Below are positions 9,398 to 17,500 of a DNA stretch of 64,000 nt, one piece after another; the stretch's first letter is position 1, and every line of letters starts with the position of its first letter. The stretch lies in NCBI RefSeq assembly GCF_000154725.1, contig NZ_DS544873.1:4685085-4749084 (forward strand), in the 5' to 3' direction. Below the pieces are notes generated by a model. The model saw only the letters and a program-made list of their open reading frames with translations, ran no database searches and was not told the origin of the DNA. Origin of the DNA: Kordia algicida OT-1 (GTDB lineage Bacteria; Bacteroidota; Bacteroidia; Flavobacteriales; Flavobacteriaceae). The translations under genes and the position numbers were made by a program.

Positions 9398-9419
9398 GAT
9401 TTTGGGTAATGTTTCTTCG
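9398..9419 (+). promoter_or_regulatory. Candidate promoter element shared by precursor genes (copy 2)
   Basis: GATTTTGGGTAATGTTTC lies 40 nt upstream of the ATG at 9460. It matches the element 43 nt upstream of the precursor at 2436. No clear copy is present at that spacing before the third precursor at 9829, which may be read through from this one or have another promoter. Confidence 0.4.
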
Positions 9420-9459
9420 TTTTTATCCCATTAAGATATAAACATAAAATTTTAGACAG

Positions 9460-9675
9460 ATGAAAAAACGAAATCTTAAAACCTTAAAACTTGCTAAAAA
9501 GACTATTTCTAGAGTTTCCGCACAAGCGGTCGGAGGTATTTTTAGAACTGCTGAGTGTTACACAAGACAAATTTGTCCTATAGAACCAGATCCGAGCGAT
9601 CCACTAGAACCAATTCCAGATCAGCCAACATTATTTGAAGCATCAGTGTGTTTTTGTTATTCAGCTACATGCTAA
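9460..9675 (+). CDS. GG-leader precursor peptide 2 (lanthipeptide-like)
   Basis: A 71-residue peptide. The leader MKKRNLKTLKLAKKTISRVS ends in AVGG at residues 24-27, close in pattern to the peptides at 2248 and 9829. The part after GG has five cysteines (CYTRQIC and a C-terminal VCFCYSATC) and an acidic proline-rich middle. It could be a modified natural product or a disulfide-rich secreted peptide. A hairpin with a T-run follows at 9700. No maturation or dedicated export gene adjoins. Confidence 0.75.
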   Translation: MKKRNLKTLKLAKKTISRVSAQAVGGIFRTAECYTRQICPIEPDPSDPLEPIPDQPTLFEASVCFCYSATC

Positions 9676-9699
9676 AAAATTGAATAACATATTGAATAG

Positions 9700-9723
9700 A
9701 GCGGACTTCGGTTCGCTTTTTTT
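9700..9723 (+). terminator. Rho-independent terminator after precursor 2
   Basis: AGCGGAC, loop TTCG, GTTCGCT, then a run of seven T. It lies 25 nt after the stop codon of the 9460 gene, so that precursor probably has its own short transcript. Confidence 0.85.
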
Positions 9724-9828
9724 ATACCCAACTCCAAATGATGCTGTTGAGAAATACGTTAAAACCGTAACCCGAGCTGTGCAATTTTTTATAAATTACT
9801 GTAATGAATATTAAAATCACTTTACACT

Positions 9829-10023
9829 ATGAAAAAGAAGGAATTAACATCATTACGACTTGCTAAGAAATCAATTTCCAATCTTTCGTTATCAAAAGGC
9901 GGTGGCACTAGAGCGGAACGTAGCGATCATGGAGGTGCTACTTGTTTAGTTTGTCCATCATTTGCAACACAATGTCCTGAGTGTCCAAGCGGAGAAATTC
10001 AATGTCAAAATACCGACAGATAG
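9829..10023 (+). CDS. GG-leader precursor peptide 3 (lanthipeptide-like)
   Basis: A 64-residue peptide with leader MKKKELTSLRLAKKSISNLS and GGG at residues 25-27. The presumed core holds two CxxC pairs (CLVC and CPEC) plus another Cys near the end, and many Ser/Thr. The leader matches precursors 1 and 2, while the cores are unrelated; that is the pattern of a shared processing system acting on diverse products. It lies 73 nt before a flippase gene that need not be related to it. Confidence 0.75.
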   Translation: MKKKELTSLRLAKKSISNLSLSKGGGTRAERSDHGGATCLVCPSFATQCPECPSGEIQCQNTDR

Positions 10024-10096
10024 TAAGGATCATTTTTTTTAAAAGTAGCACGTTCCATACATTTGCGTACATTTGTGATACTAATAGTTTCTACGA

Positions 10097-11617
10097 TTGG
10101 AAAAACACCAAAAAGAAGTATCGTCACAAACACTAAAATTTAGCATCATCAATTATATTGGTGCGGCTATTGGAATTGTGTCTACGCTTTTTATTTACCC
10201 AAACGACAAAGAATTTTTAGGAATCATTCGTTATATCTTTGATGGTGCACAAATTCTCATGGCGTTTTTTGTTTTTGGAACGTCACAATCATTAGTAAAT
10301 TATTTTCCACGATTTAAAGAATCAGCAGAAAAGCGAAACATCTTTTTTTCAACAACACTTTGTATTGTATTATTGAATACGCTGTTTTTTTCGATCATAT
10401 TTCTTATCATATCCAACGTCGTCAGCGGTTATGCTTTTCATTATATAAAATATTCTATTGTAGTTGGTTTTGCTTTTGCGATTATGGACGTGTGCAAACG
10501 GCAAGCCTCAAATTATAAAAAAATAGCTGTTCCAACAGTGTTGGAGCGTTTCTCGATAAAATTGTTTTTCCCAGCAATTTTTCTACTCTTATTAGCAGGT
10601 TATATCACGATGCATACAGGAATTATTTTGTATATGATTTGTTTTTTGATGATTATGATAATCGCGTTGTGGTATGTGAAAAAAGTAGCAAATATTCAAT
10701 TCACTTTTCAACCAAAAAAAGTATTTACAACTGCTTTTCGGAAAGAATATGCAAAGTACAGTCTGTTTGCATTTTTTAGCATTTTGGGTTCGTTGTTGGC
10801 ATTTAAAATTGATGGAATTATGATTCCGAATTTAATTGAAAACGAACCAACAGCAATGCTTCCACAATTTGTGTCAAATTCAACTGCCATGACAGCCAAC
10901 GGAACCTATAGTATTGGTGTTGTGTTGGCAGCAACCTTAGCCATTCCTGCGATTGGTTTGTATACCATTTACAGTCCGATTATCACAGAATATATTGCCA
11001 AAGACAACATAACTTCTTTAGGGAAAAAGTACCAAGAAGTATCTAAATTATTGTTTGCTATTGGCGGATTTTTATTGTGTTGTATCTTTCTCGGTGTAGA
11101 TGATTTATTTTCCATTCTTCCAACGAGAGAAAACTTAATCGACACCATTCCCGTGATTTTAATTTTGAGTTTTAATGTTGTGATTGATATGAGTACATCG
11201 TTCAATTCACATATTTTACTCTATTCAAAATACTATCGTTTTAATATGGTGGCGATTGCTATTTTGGTTGTACTGAATATTTCGTTGAATATTTATTTTA
11301 TCAAATACCTTCATTGGGGAATTGAAGGTGCAGCGTACGCAACGTTGATTTCCATGACTTTATACAATAGCGTGAAACTGATTTTTATTTATTCAAAATA
11401 TAAAATTCAGCCTTTTACCAAAAAGCACGTATTATTATTGCTGTGCTTTCTAGCAAGTGTGAGCGTACTGCACAATGTGCCAAATACAGCATATGTGATT
11501 TTAGATATTATTTTGAAAGTTGGTACGTTTATGCTTCTCAACGGATTTGTAATTTATAAACTTCGCATGATTCCCGCATTAAACGATTGGATTTCGGAAA
11601 AGAGAAGATTTAAGTAG
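10097..11617 (+). CDS. Polysaccharide flippase-like MATE/MVF-fold membrane protein
   Basis: A 506-residue protein with about 12-14 hydrophobic segments, typical in length for Wzx/oligosaccharide flippases. The N-terminal SIINYIGAAIGIVSTLFIYP is the usual first helix. The start codon is TTG at 10097, since no ATG lies in frame before the second membrane segment; this start is less certain than others. It should move a lipid-linked glycan across the inner membrane. It is isolated from glycan genes except for the GT2/methyltransferase pair 1 kb away on the other strand. Confidence 0.8.
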   Translation: MEKHQKEVSSQTLKFSIINYIGAAIGIVSTLFIYPNDKEFLGIIRYIFDGAQILMAFFVFGTSQSLVNYFPRFKESAEKRNIFFSTTLCIVLLNTLFFSIIFLIISNVVSGYAFHYIKYSIVVGFAFAIMDVCKRQASNYKKIAVPTVLERFSIKLFFPAIFLLLLAGYITMHTGIILYMICFLMIMIIALWYVKKVANIQFTFQPKKVFTTAFRKEYAKYSLFAFFSILGSLLAFKIDGIMIPNLIENEPTAMLPQFVSNSTAMTANGTYSIGVVLAATLAIPAIGLYTIYSPIITEYIAKDNITSLGKKYQEVSKLLFAIGGFLLCCIFLGVDDLFSILPTRENLIDTIPVILILSFNVVIDMSTSFNSHILLYSKYYRFNMVAIAILVVLNISLNIYFIKYLHWGIEGAAYATLISMTLYNSVKLIFIYSKYKIQPFTKKHVLLLLCFLASVSVLHNVPNTAYVILDIILKVGTFMLLNGFVIYKLRMIPALNDWISEKRRFK

Positions 11618-11619
11618 TT

Positions 11620-12081
11620 TTATTGTTTTGAATTATTTGTAGCATTCTTTTCTGCAATTGCTACTTGCTTTTCTAGTAATTCTGTCATACGACTCAACAA
11701 CTCAATATCCTTTGGTGTCACTACAGTTTTATTTTTAGGATCTTGCGCTTTAGTTTTGATAGAATTCATAAATTTCACCACCAAAAAAACGGTAAACCCT
11801 ATAATTAGAAAATCAACGAAGACTTCAAAAAGTTTTCCGTAAGCAATAGCAACTTCGTCTATTTTAGTTGTGCCATTGTCAACAGCTTCACGTAAAATAA
11901 GTTTCTTATTTGACCAATTAATACCATCTGTAAGTAACGAAAGTGGCGGTAGAAATACTTCTTTTACCAAAACATCAATCACTTTATTAAAAGCAGTACC
12001 GATAATAACACCAATTGCAATGTCGATCATATTTCCTTTTACGGCAAATTCTTTAAACTCTTTAAAAAGTCGAAGTTTCAT
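11620..12081 (-). CDS. mscL: Large-conductance mechanosensitive channel MscL
   Basis: A 153-residue protein. The first helix FKEFAVKGNMIDIAIGVIIG is the MscL pore-lining helix. A periplasmic loop (LTDGINWSNKKLILREAV) follows, then the second helix VDFLIIGFTVFLVVKFMN and a cytoplasmic helix bundle. It is a homopentameric inner-membrane valve that opens under membrane tension during osmotic downshock. Its end lies 2 nt from the convergent flippase stop. Confidence 0.95.
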   Translation of the reverse strand: MKLRLFKEFKEFAVKGNMIDIAIGVIIGTAFNKVIDVLVKEVFLPPLSLLTDGINWSNKKLILREAVDNGTTKIDEVAIAYGKLFEVFVDFLIIGFTVFLVVKFMNSIKTKAQDPKNKTVVTPKDIELLSRMTELLEKQVAIAEKNATNNSKQ

Positions 12082-12428
12082 GTAATTATTTTTTGCAAAA
12101 ATAGGAATCCTTTTTATTATATCGATTTAAATTTGTGCAATAAATTAGTGTTGAAATCAATTAAAAACCGATGTTCTTTCAGAGTACTTCTCGATACCAT
12201 ACTTTGTCTATTTTGACTACGTTCAATGTGACAATAATTACTCTGAAGTGACGGTTATTGTTTCTAAGAATTTCAAGAGTAAAAAGTCTAAAAGAGCGCA
12301 AGCACGATCTCACAATTGTCTAAAAGATTCCTGTCTGCATAGGAGTGACATAAGCGAAGAAAGTCTAAAAGCGAAGCGATCTCACAGCAAAGCGGTCTAA
12401 CATCTCACAGCGGAAGCGATCTAAATAA
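12082..12428. other. Gene-free spacer upstream of mscL with degenerate repeats
   Basis: No convincing gene. The part next to mscL carries its promoter box. From 12286 to 12424 short units recur: GTCTAAAAG at 12286, 12318 and 12363; GCGATCTCACAGC and CATCTCACAGC at 12376-12411; GAAGCGATCTAA at the end. A piece ATTCCTGTCTGCATAGGAGT (12327-12346) looks like an intergenic repeat common in this family of bacteria. It seems to be a patchwork of decayed repeat elements. Confidence 0.5.
12096..12103 (-). promoter_or_regulatory. Candidate mscL promoter -7 box
   Basis: On the minus strand this reads TATTTTTG, a full match to the Bacteroidota TAnnTTTG box, 14 nt before the mscL ATG. I could not assign a confident -33 TTG. 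Confidence 0.5.
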
Positions 12429-13223
12429 TCAATCTTTCTGAATCGTTTCAATAGAAGTCTTAATTCCTTTAATAAGCGAAGAACTAAACCCTTGATGTTC
12501 CATTTCGTTCAAGCCTGCAATTGTACAACCTTTTGGTGTTGTTACTTTGTCAATTTCTTCTTCGGGATGATTGCCGTTTTGGAGCAATAATTCGCTCGCA
12601 CCTTTTACCGTTTGTGAAGCAATTTTGGTGGCGGTTTTGGCATCAAATCCAATTTCAATTCCACCTTGAATCATCGCACGGATAAACCGCAATACATACG
12701 CAATTCCGCAAGCACCAAGTACGGTTGCAGCGTCCATAAGACTTTCGTCAATTTCAATAGTTTCGCCCAAAGCATCAAAGATAAAAGTTGCCTTTTTGAT
12801 ATTTTCTGCGGAAGCATTTTTTGAAGCTATACACGTAAGCGATTCGCCAATTGCCGCAGCCGTATTTGGCATTGCACGTACAATTTGAATCTCCGAAGTC
12901 AAACAATTTGAAAGTTGTTCTAAAGAAAAATCGCTAATTACAGAAATGATTAAATGATCTTTAGTAATGTGCGACGCAAGTTCTTTTAAAACACTTTCAA
13001 TACGATACGGTTTGAGCGCAAATATTAAGATTTTCGACTGTTGTACCGCCAAAACATTGTCGGAAGTAGTGTGAACTCTCTGCGCTTTCAAATCGTCTAA
13101 AAGTGCTACTTTTGTTCGTGTTACATAAATCTGCTCAGGATTGTACTGTTGTTTCAACAATCCTAGCGCAATTGATTTACCTAAATTTCCGCCACCAATA
13201 ATGGCAATTGTATCTTGATTCAT
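12429..13223 (-). CDS. proC: Pyrroline-5-carboxylate reductase
   Basis: A 264-residue enzyme that reduces pyrroline-5-carboxylate to proline with NAD(P)H. The start MNQDTIAIIGGGNLGKSIAL is used; an earlier in-frame Met at 13247 overlaps the preceding gene. It has the Rossmann GGGNLG, ALKPYRIESVL, AMPNTAAAIGES, and the C-terminal signature region LGACGIAYVLRFI to TPKGCTIAGLNEME. It begins one base after the stop of the ketoacyl-synthase III homologue, so the two are co-transcribed. Confidence 0.93.
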   Translation of the reverse strand: MNQDTIAIIGGGNLGKSIALGLLKQQYNPEQIYVTRTKVALLDDLKAQRVHTTSDNVLAVQQSKILIFALKPYRIESVLKELASHITKDHLIISVISDFSLEQLSNCLTSEIQIVRAMPNTAAAIGESLTCIASKNASAENIKKATFIFDALGETIEIDESLMDAATVLGACGIAYVLRFIRAMIQGGIEIGFDAKTATKIASQTVKGASELLLQNGNHPEEEIDKVTTPKGCTIAGLNEMEHQGFSSSLIKGIKTSIETIQKD

Positions 13224-13224
13224 T

Positions 13225-14283
13225 TTAGTATTTATAAACAATGGCATTGATGTTCATTCCAGCACCAACACTAGCAAACATCACAATATCGCCTTTTTGA
13301 ATATCTTGATTTTCTACTTTTCCTTTCGTGACCATATCAAATAACGTTGGAATCGTAGCTACCGAGCTGTTTCCAAGATCATGAATGCTCATTGGCATAA
13401 TACCTTCGGGAGCTTTTTTATCGTACAATCCGTAGAAACGTTCTACAATAGCTTCGTCCATTTTTTCATTTGCCTGATGAATGAAAATCTTTTTTAAATT
13501 ATCAATAGGAACTCCGCTTTTATCCAAGCAATTTTTCATGGCTAATGGAACATTTGTAAGAGCAAATTCGTAGATTTTTCGCCCGTACATTTTTATATAA
13601 CGTGTGTCTTTACACAATTCTTGATTGTTAGATTTTCCATAGTATAAAAAGTATGCTTCATCGTATGTAAATGTTGCTGTTTCGTGTGCAATAATACCAG
13701 TTTCATCTTCAGAAACTTCAATGATTGAAGCACCAGCGCCATCAGAATAGATCATAGAATCACGATCGTATTTGTCAACAACTCTTGAAAGTGTTTCAGA
13801 ACCGATTACCAAACATTTTTTTGCAATTCCTGCTTTAATAAATGCATAGCCTTGTATCATTCCTTCAACCCAACCTGGGCATCCAAAAAGGATATCGTAC
13901 GCAACACATTTAGGGTTTTTGATGCGTAATTTGTGTTTGACTCGACTTGCCAAACTCGGCAATATATCACTTTGTATTGTTCCGTGTTGTACATCGCCAA
14001 AATTGTGAGCAAAAATAATATAGTCAAGTTCCTCAGGATTTATGTTGGCATCTTTTATAGCTTTTTCAGCAGCAAAAAATGCTAAATCCGAAGAACATTG
14101 ATTCGTTTCAGCATATCTGCGTTCATCAATTCCAGTAATAGACTGAAACTTTTTTATAATAATACTTGTGTTCTGTTTAAAGGGGCTACCATCTTCATTT
14201 AGGAATTTATGCTGGAGGAAATCTTCATTTGTTTCAACTTCAGAGGGAATATAGCATCCTGTCCCAGTTATTTTGACATTCAT
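13225..14283 (-). CDS. 3-oxoacyl-ACP synthase III-like (FabH-type thiolase fold) protein
   Basis: A 352-residue condensing-enzyme homologue. The catalytic triad of the FabH family is present: Cys135 in ILFGCPGWVEG, His269 in IFIHQANEKMD and Asn305 in HDLGNSSVATIP. It should condense an acyl-CoA with an acyl-ACP or transfer an acyl group. It belongs to a FabH-like branch common in Flavobacteriia, and the genome probably has a separate housekeeping fabH. The gene leads an operon with proC, a pairing with no obvious metabolic logic. Confidence 0.87.
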   Translation of the reverse strand: MNVKITGTGCYIPSEVETNEDFLQHKFLNEDGSPFKQNTSIIIKKFQSITGIDERRYAETNQCSSDLAFFAAEKAIKDANINPEELDYIIFAHNFGDVQHGTIQSDILPSLASRVKHKLRIKNPKCVAYDILFGCPGWVEGMIQGYAFIKAGIAKKCLVIGSETLSRVVDKYDRDSMIYSDGAGASIIEVSEDETGIIAHETATFTYDEAYFLYYGKSNNQELCKDTRYIKMYGRKIYEFALTNVPLAMKNCLDKSGVPIDNLKKIFIHQANEKMDEAIVERFYGLYDKKAPEGIMPMSIHDLGNSSVATIPTLFDMVTKGKVENQDIQKGDIVMFASVGAGMNINAIVYKY

Positions 14284-14464
14284 ACCAATATCAGTTTTTT
14301 AAGATTTAAGACAACTAAATTAATGATTATACATCTGTAATTACTTTGAAGGCGATTCAAAGTTGCAATTTTTGAGGATAATGCATTGAAATGTTAATGT
14401 TTTGAGGAATTCGTAAAATAAAACCTTAAAAAATGATAATTATTTAATTAAAAAAGCAGACGTT

Positions 14465-14495
14465 AAAAAAAAGGAACGTTTTTTTAAGACGTTCC
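14465..14495 (-). terminator. Rho-independent terminator after gcvP
   Basis: On the minus strand GGAACGT (14495-14489) pairs with ACGTTCC (14479-14473) and is followed by a run of eight T. It lies 12 nt after the gcvP stop. Confidence 0.85.
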
Positions 14496-14507
14496 TTTTT
14501 TATAATT

Positions 14508-17354
14508 TTATGCTTCTGCGTACGCTTCAATTGGCGCACAGGTACAAATTAAGTTTCGATCTCCATATGCGTCATCAACTCTACGAACTGATGGCCAAAA
14601 TTTATTATCGGCAACATATGGTAAAGGAAAAGCTGCTTTTTGACGTGAATATGGTAAATTCCATTCTTCAGCTGTTAGCATGCTTAATGTATGTGGAGCA
14701 TTTTTCATCACATTGTTAGTGTCACTTGCAGATGCCTCTGATATTTCTTCGTGAATAGCCAACATTGCATCACAGAACCTGTCTAGTTCAGCAACACTTT
14801 CACTTTCTGTAGGTTCAATCATAATGGTTCCAGCTACAGGGAATGATACTGTTGGTGCATGAAATCCATAATCCATTAAACGTTTTGCAATGTCTGTTAC
14901 TTCGATTCCGTGTTGTTTGAACGGTCTGCAATCAATAATCATTTCGTGTGCACAACGTCCACGTTCATTAGTGTAAAGAATGTCAAATTGACTTTCTAGC
15001 CTTCCTTTGATATAGTTTGCATTTAAAATTGCGTATTCTGTAGCTTCTGTCAATCCTCTAGCACCTAACATAGCAATGTATCCGTAAGAGATTAAACATA
15101 CTAATGCGCTTCCCCAAGGTGCGGACGAAATGGCTGTGATTGCTTTTTCGCCTCCAGTTTCAATAACGGGATTGCTTGGTAAGAAAGGTACTAAGTGAGC
15201 TGCCACACAAATTGGTCCAACTCCAGGTCCGCCACCACCGTGAGGAATGGCAAATGTTTTGTGTAGGTTTAAGTGACAAACATCTGCACCAATGGTTGCA
15301 GGATTTGTTAATCCTACTTGTGCATTCATGTTGGCACCATCCATGTAAACTTGTCCACCGTTATCATGAATGATTTTGGTAATTTCTTTAATAGTAGCTT
15401 CAAAAACACCATGCGTTGAAGGATATGTTACCATTAGCGCGGCTAAGTTGTCTTTGTGTAACAATGCTTTTTCGCGTAAATCATCTACATCAATATTTCC
15501 GTCTTCTGTTGTTTTAGTTACAACAACTTTCATTCCTGCCATGACAGCACTTGCCGGATTTGTTCCGTGTGCGGAAGAAGGAATTAAACAGATGTTTCTG
15601 TGTGTATCTCCATTGGCTTCATGAAACGCTCTGATAACCATGAGACCTGCAAATTCTCCTTGTGCTCCAGAGTTTGGTTGCAATGAAGTTCCTGCGAATC
15701 CTGTTACTACATTTAGTTGATGTTCTAGTTCTTTGAGTAGAATTTGGTAGCCTTCTGCCTGATCTACAGGAACAAAAGGGTGAATGTTATTCCATTGCGC
15801 TGAACTTAACGATAACATTTCTGCTGCAGCGTTCAATTTCATCGTACAAGAACCTAAAGCAATCATAGAATGATTTAGTGATAAATCTTTACGTTCTAGT
15901 TTTTTGATGTAACGCATCATTTCTGTTTCTGAATGGTAACTGTTGAATACAGCTTCTTCCATAAACGTAGTTTTGCGCGCTACTGATGGTAATATTTTTG
16001 TGGTGTTTGTCGTCTTGATTTCTACGGTTTCTTTTTCCGCAGCAGCGGCAAAAATAAAGGCAATGTCTTGCAAATCGCGATTCGTAGTTGCTTCGTTGAT
16101 TGAAATTGCAACCGATTCATCATCAATATAGAAAAAGTTGACTTCGTTTTGTTCTGCAATTTCTTTCACTTTGGCAGCATTTGCTTTTACAACAATAGTG
16201 TCAAAGAATGCTGTATTCGTTTGCTCGAAACCTAATGTTTCTAGCGTTTTTGTTAAATCAACAGCTTTTGAATGGACATTATTTGCAATGTATTTTAATC
16301 CGTTTGGACCGTGATATACTGCGTACATTCCTGCCATAACAGCGAGCAATACTTGCGCTGTACAGATGTTTGAGGTTGCTTTGTCTCTTTTGATGTGTTG
16401 TTCGCGTGTTTGTAATGCCATACGCAACGCGCGATTTCCATCAGTATCTTTGGTTACTCCGATGATACGACCTGGAATGTTACGTTTGTACGCTTCTTTT
16501 GTTGCGAAGAAACCTGCATGTGGACCGCCATATCCTAATGGAATTCCGAAACGTTGTGTGGTTCCCACGACAACATCGACACCAAAGTTTCCTGGAGATT
16601 CTAGTAATACTAAGCTTAAAATATCAGCAGCAACCGCAACTTTTATGTCGTTTGCATTTGCTTTTTCTGTAAATGCTCTGTAGTCAAAGATTTGTCCGTA
16701 TTTTCCAGGATATTGAAGCAATGCTCCAAAGTATTCTGATGAAAAGTCAAATTCTTCATGATTTCCAAAAACCAATTCGATGCCAATAGGAGTTGCACGT
16801 GTTTTTAGTAATGAAATGGTTTGTGGTAACACTTCATTAGAAACAAAAAACTTTACGACGTTATCTTTTTTCTGTGCTCTCGATCGAACGGAAAATAACA
16901 TTCCCATAGCTTCTGCTGCTGCGGTACTTTCGTCAAGTAGTGAAGCATTGGCGAGTTCCATTCCTGTCAATTCTGTTACGACAGTTTGAAAGTTTAATAA
17001 AGCTTCGAGTCTTCCTTGTGCTATTTCTGCTTGGTATGGTGTGTAGGCAGTATACCAACCTGGATTTTCAAAGATATTACGTTGAATTACAGGTGGCGTT
17101 ACCGCTTCGTGATATCCTAAACCAATGTATGATTTGAATATTTTATTATGTCCCGCAAGGTTTTGCATGTGCGATAAAAATTCGTTTTCGCTGAGTCCTT
17201 CAGGAAGTGCAAGTGCGTTTTTCAAACGAATTTCATCAGGAATAGTTTCGTCAATAAGTTGCTCTAATGAATCAACTCCGATGGTTTGTAACATGTGCGG
17301 AACGTCTTTTGCACGCGTTCCGTTATGTCTTAATGAAAAAGAATCAGTTTTCAT
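14508..17354 (-). CDS. gcvP: Glycine dehydrogenase (decarboxylating), P-protein of the glycine cleavage system
   Basis: A 948-residue full-length P-protein with the N- and C-terminal halves fused. The N-terminal half has the GCVP repeat (GLGYHEAVTPPVIQRNIFEN, YTPYQAEIAQGRLEALLNFQ). The C-terminal half has the PLP site HLNLHKTFAIPHGGGGPG with the Schiff-base lysine at residue 699. It decarboxylates glycine and loads the aminomethyl group onto the H-protein. It is a single-gene unit with a TAnnTTTG promoter upstream and a hairpin terminator downstream. The other Gcv genes are not in the window. Confidence 0.97.
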   Translation of the reverse strand: MKTDSFSLRHNGTRAKDVPHMLQTIGVDSLEQLIDETIPDEIRLKNALALPEGLSENEFLSHMQNLAGHNKIFKSYIGLGYHEAVTPPVIQRNIFENPGWYTAYTPYQAEIAQGRLEALLNFQTVVTELTGMELANASLLDESTAAAEAMGMLFSVRSRAQKKDNVVKFFVSNEVLPQTISLLKTRATPIGIELVFGNHEEFDFSSEYFGALLQYPGKYGQIFDYRAFTEKANANDIKVAVAADILSLVLLESPGNFGVDVVVGTTQRFGIPLGYGGPHAGFFATKEAYKRNIPGRIIGVTKDTDGNRALRMALQTREQHIKRDKATSNICTAQVLLAVMAGMYAVYHGPNGLKYIANNVHSKAVDLTKTLETLGFEQTNTAFFDTIVVKANAAKVKEIAEQNEVNFFYIDDESVAISINEATTNRDLQDIAFIFAAAAEKETVEIKTTNTTKILPSVARKTTFMEEAVFNSYHSETEMMRYIKKLERKDLSLNHSMIALGSCTMKLNAAAEMLSLSSAQWNNIHPFVPVDQAEGYQILLKELEHQLNVVTGFAGTSLQPNSGAQGEFAGLMVIRAFHEANGDTHRNICLIPSSAHGTNPASAVMAGMKVVVTKTTEDGNIDVDDLREKALLHKDNLAALMVTYPSTHGVFEATIKEITKIIHDNGGQVYMDGANMNAQVGLTNPATIGADVCHLNLHKTFAIPHGGGGPGVGPICVAAHLVPFLPSNPVIETGGEKAITAISSAPWGSALVCLISYGYIAMLGARGLTEATEYAILNANYIKGRLESQFDILYTNERGRCAHEMIIDCRPFKQHGIEVTDIAKRLMDYGFHAPTVSFPVAGTIMIEPTESESVAELDRFCDAMLAIHEEISEASASDTNNVMKNAPHTLSMLTAEEWNLPYSRQKAAFPLPYVADNKFWPSVRRVDDAYGDRNLICTCAPIEAYAEA

Positions 17355-17393
17355 CGGCTATAATTTTTCTTTTTTATAGTTGTGTATATTCCG

Positions 17394-17426
17394 CAAAAGT
17401 ACAACTAAAAAATCACTTCTTTACAA
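17394..17426 (-). promoter_or_regulatory. gcvP promoter (Bacteroidota type)
   Basis: On the minus strand TACTTTTG (17401-17394) fits TAnnTTTG. A TTG at 17426-17424 lies 22 nt upstream, within the range of -33/-7 spacing in the phylum. The start codon is 40 nt downstream. Confidence 0.6.
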
Positions 17427-17488
17427 TTTTACAGGCTTGCACATATGGAAAGTTTTTAACGAAAAAGATAGGTTATGAACAGTTTCGC

Positions 17489-17496
17489 TATTTTTG
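17489..17496 (+). promoter_or_regulatory. Candidate -7 box directly before the 17501 gene
   Basis: TATTTTTG matches TAnnTTTG and ends 4 nt before the ATG at 17501. If used, the transcript would have almost no leader. No -33 TTG is visible at the expected distance. Confidence 0.35.
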
Positions 17497-17500
17497 TTTG

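Noticed and set aside
10070-11617. Flippase-like protein as the dedicated exporter of precursor peptide 3
   Set aside because: It belongs to the glycan flippase fold with no peptidase or ATPase domain, and adjacency is the only link.
12286-12424. CRISPR array
   Set aside because: The repeated units are short, imperfect and unevenly spaced with no unique spacers of constant length, and no cas genes are near.
14510-17379. Several plus-strand open frames of 60-105 codons opposite gcvP
   Set aside because: They are antisense shadows of a clearly coding gene.
17267-17500. N-terminal extension of the UbiA-like frame across the gcvP start
   Set aside because: It overlaps gcvP codons and its promoter; the Met at 17501 gives a normal protein.
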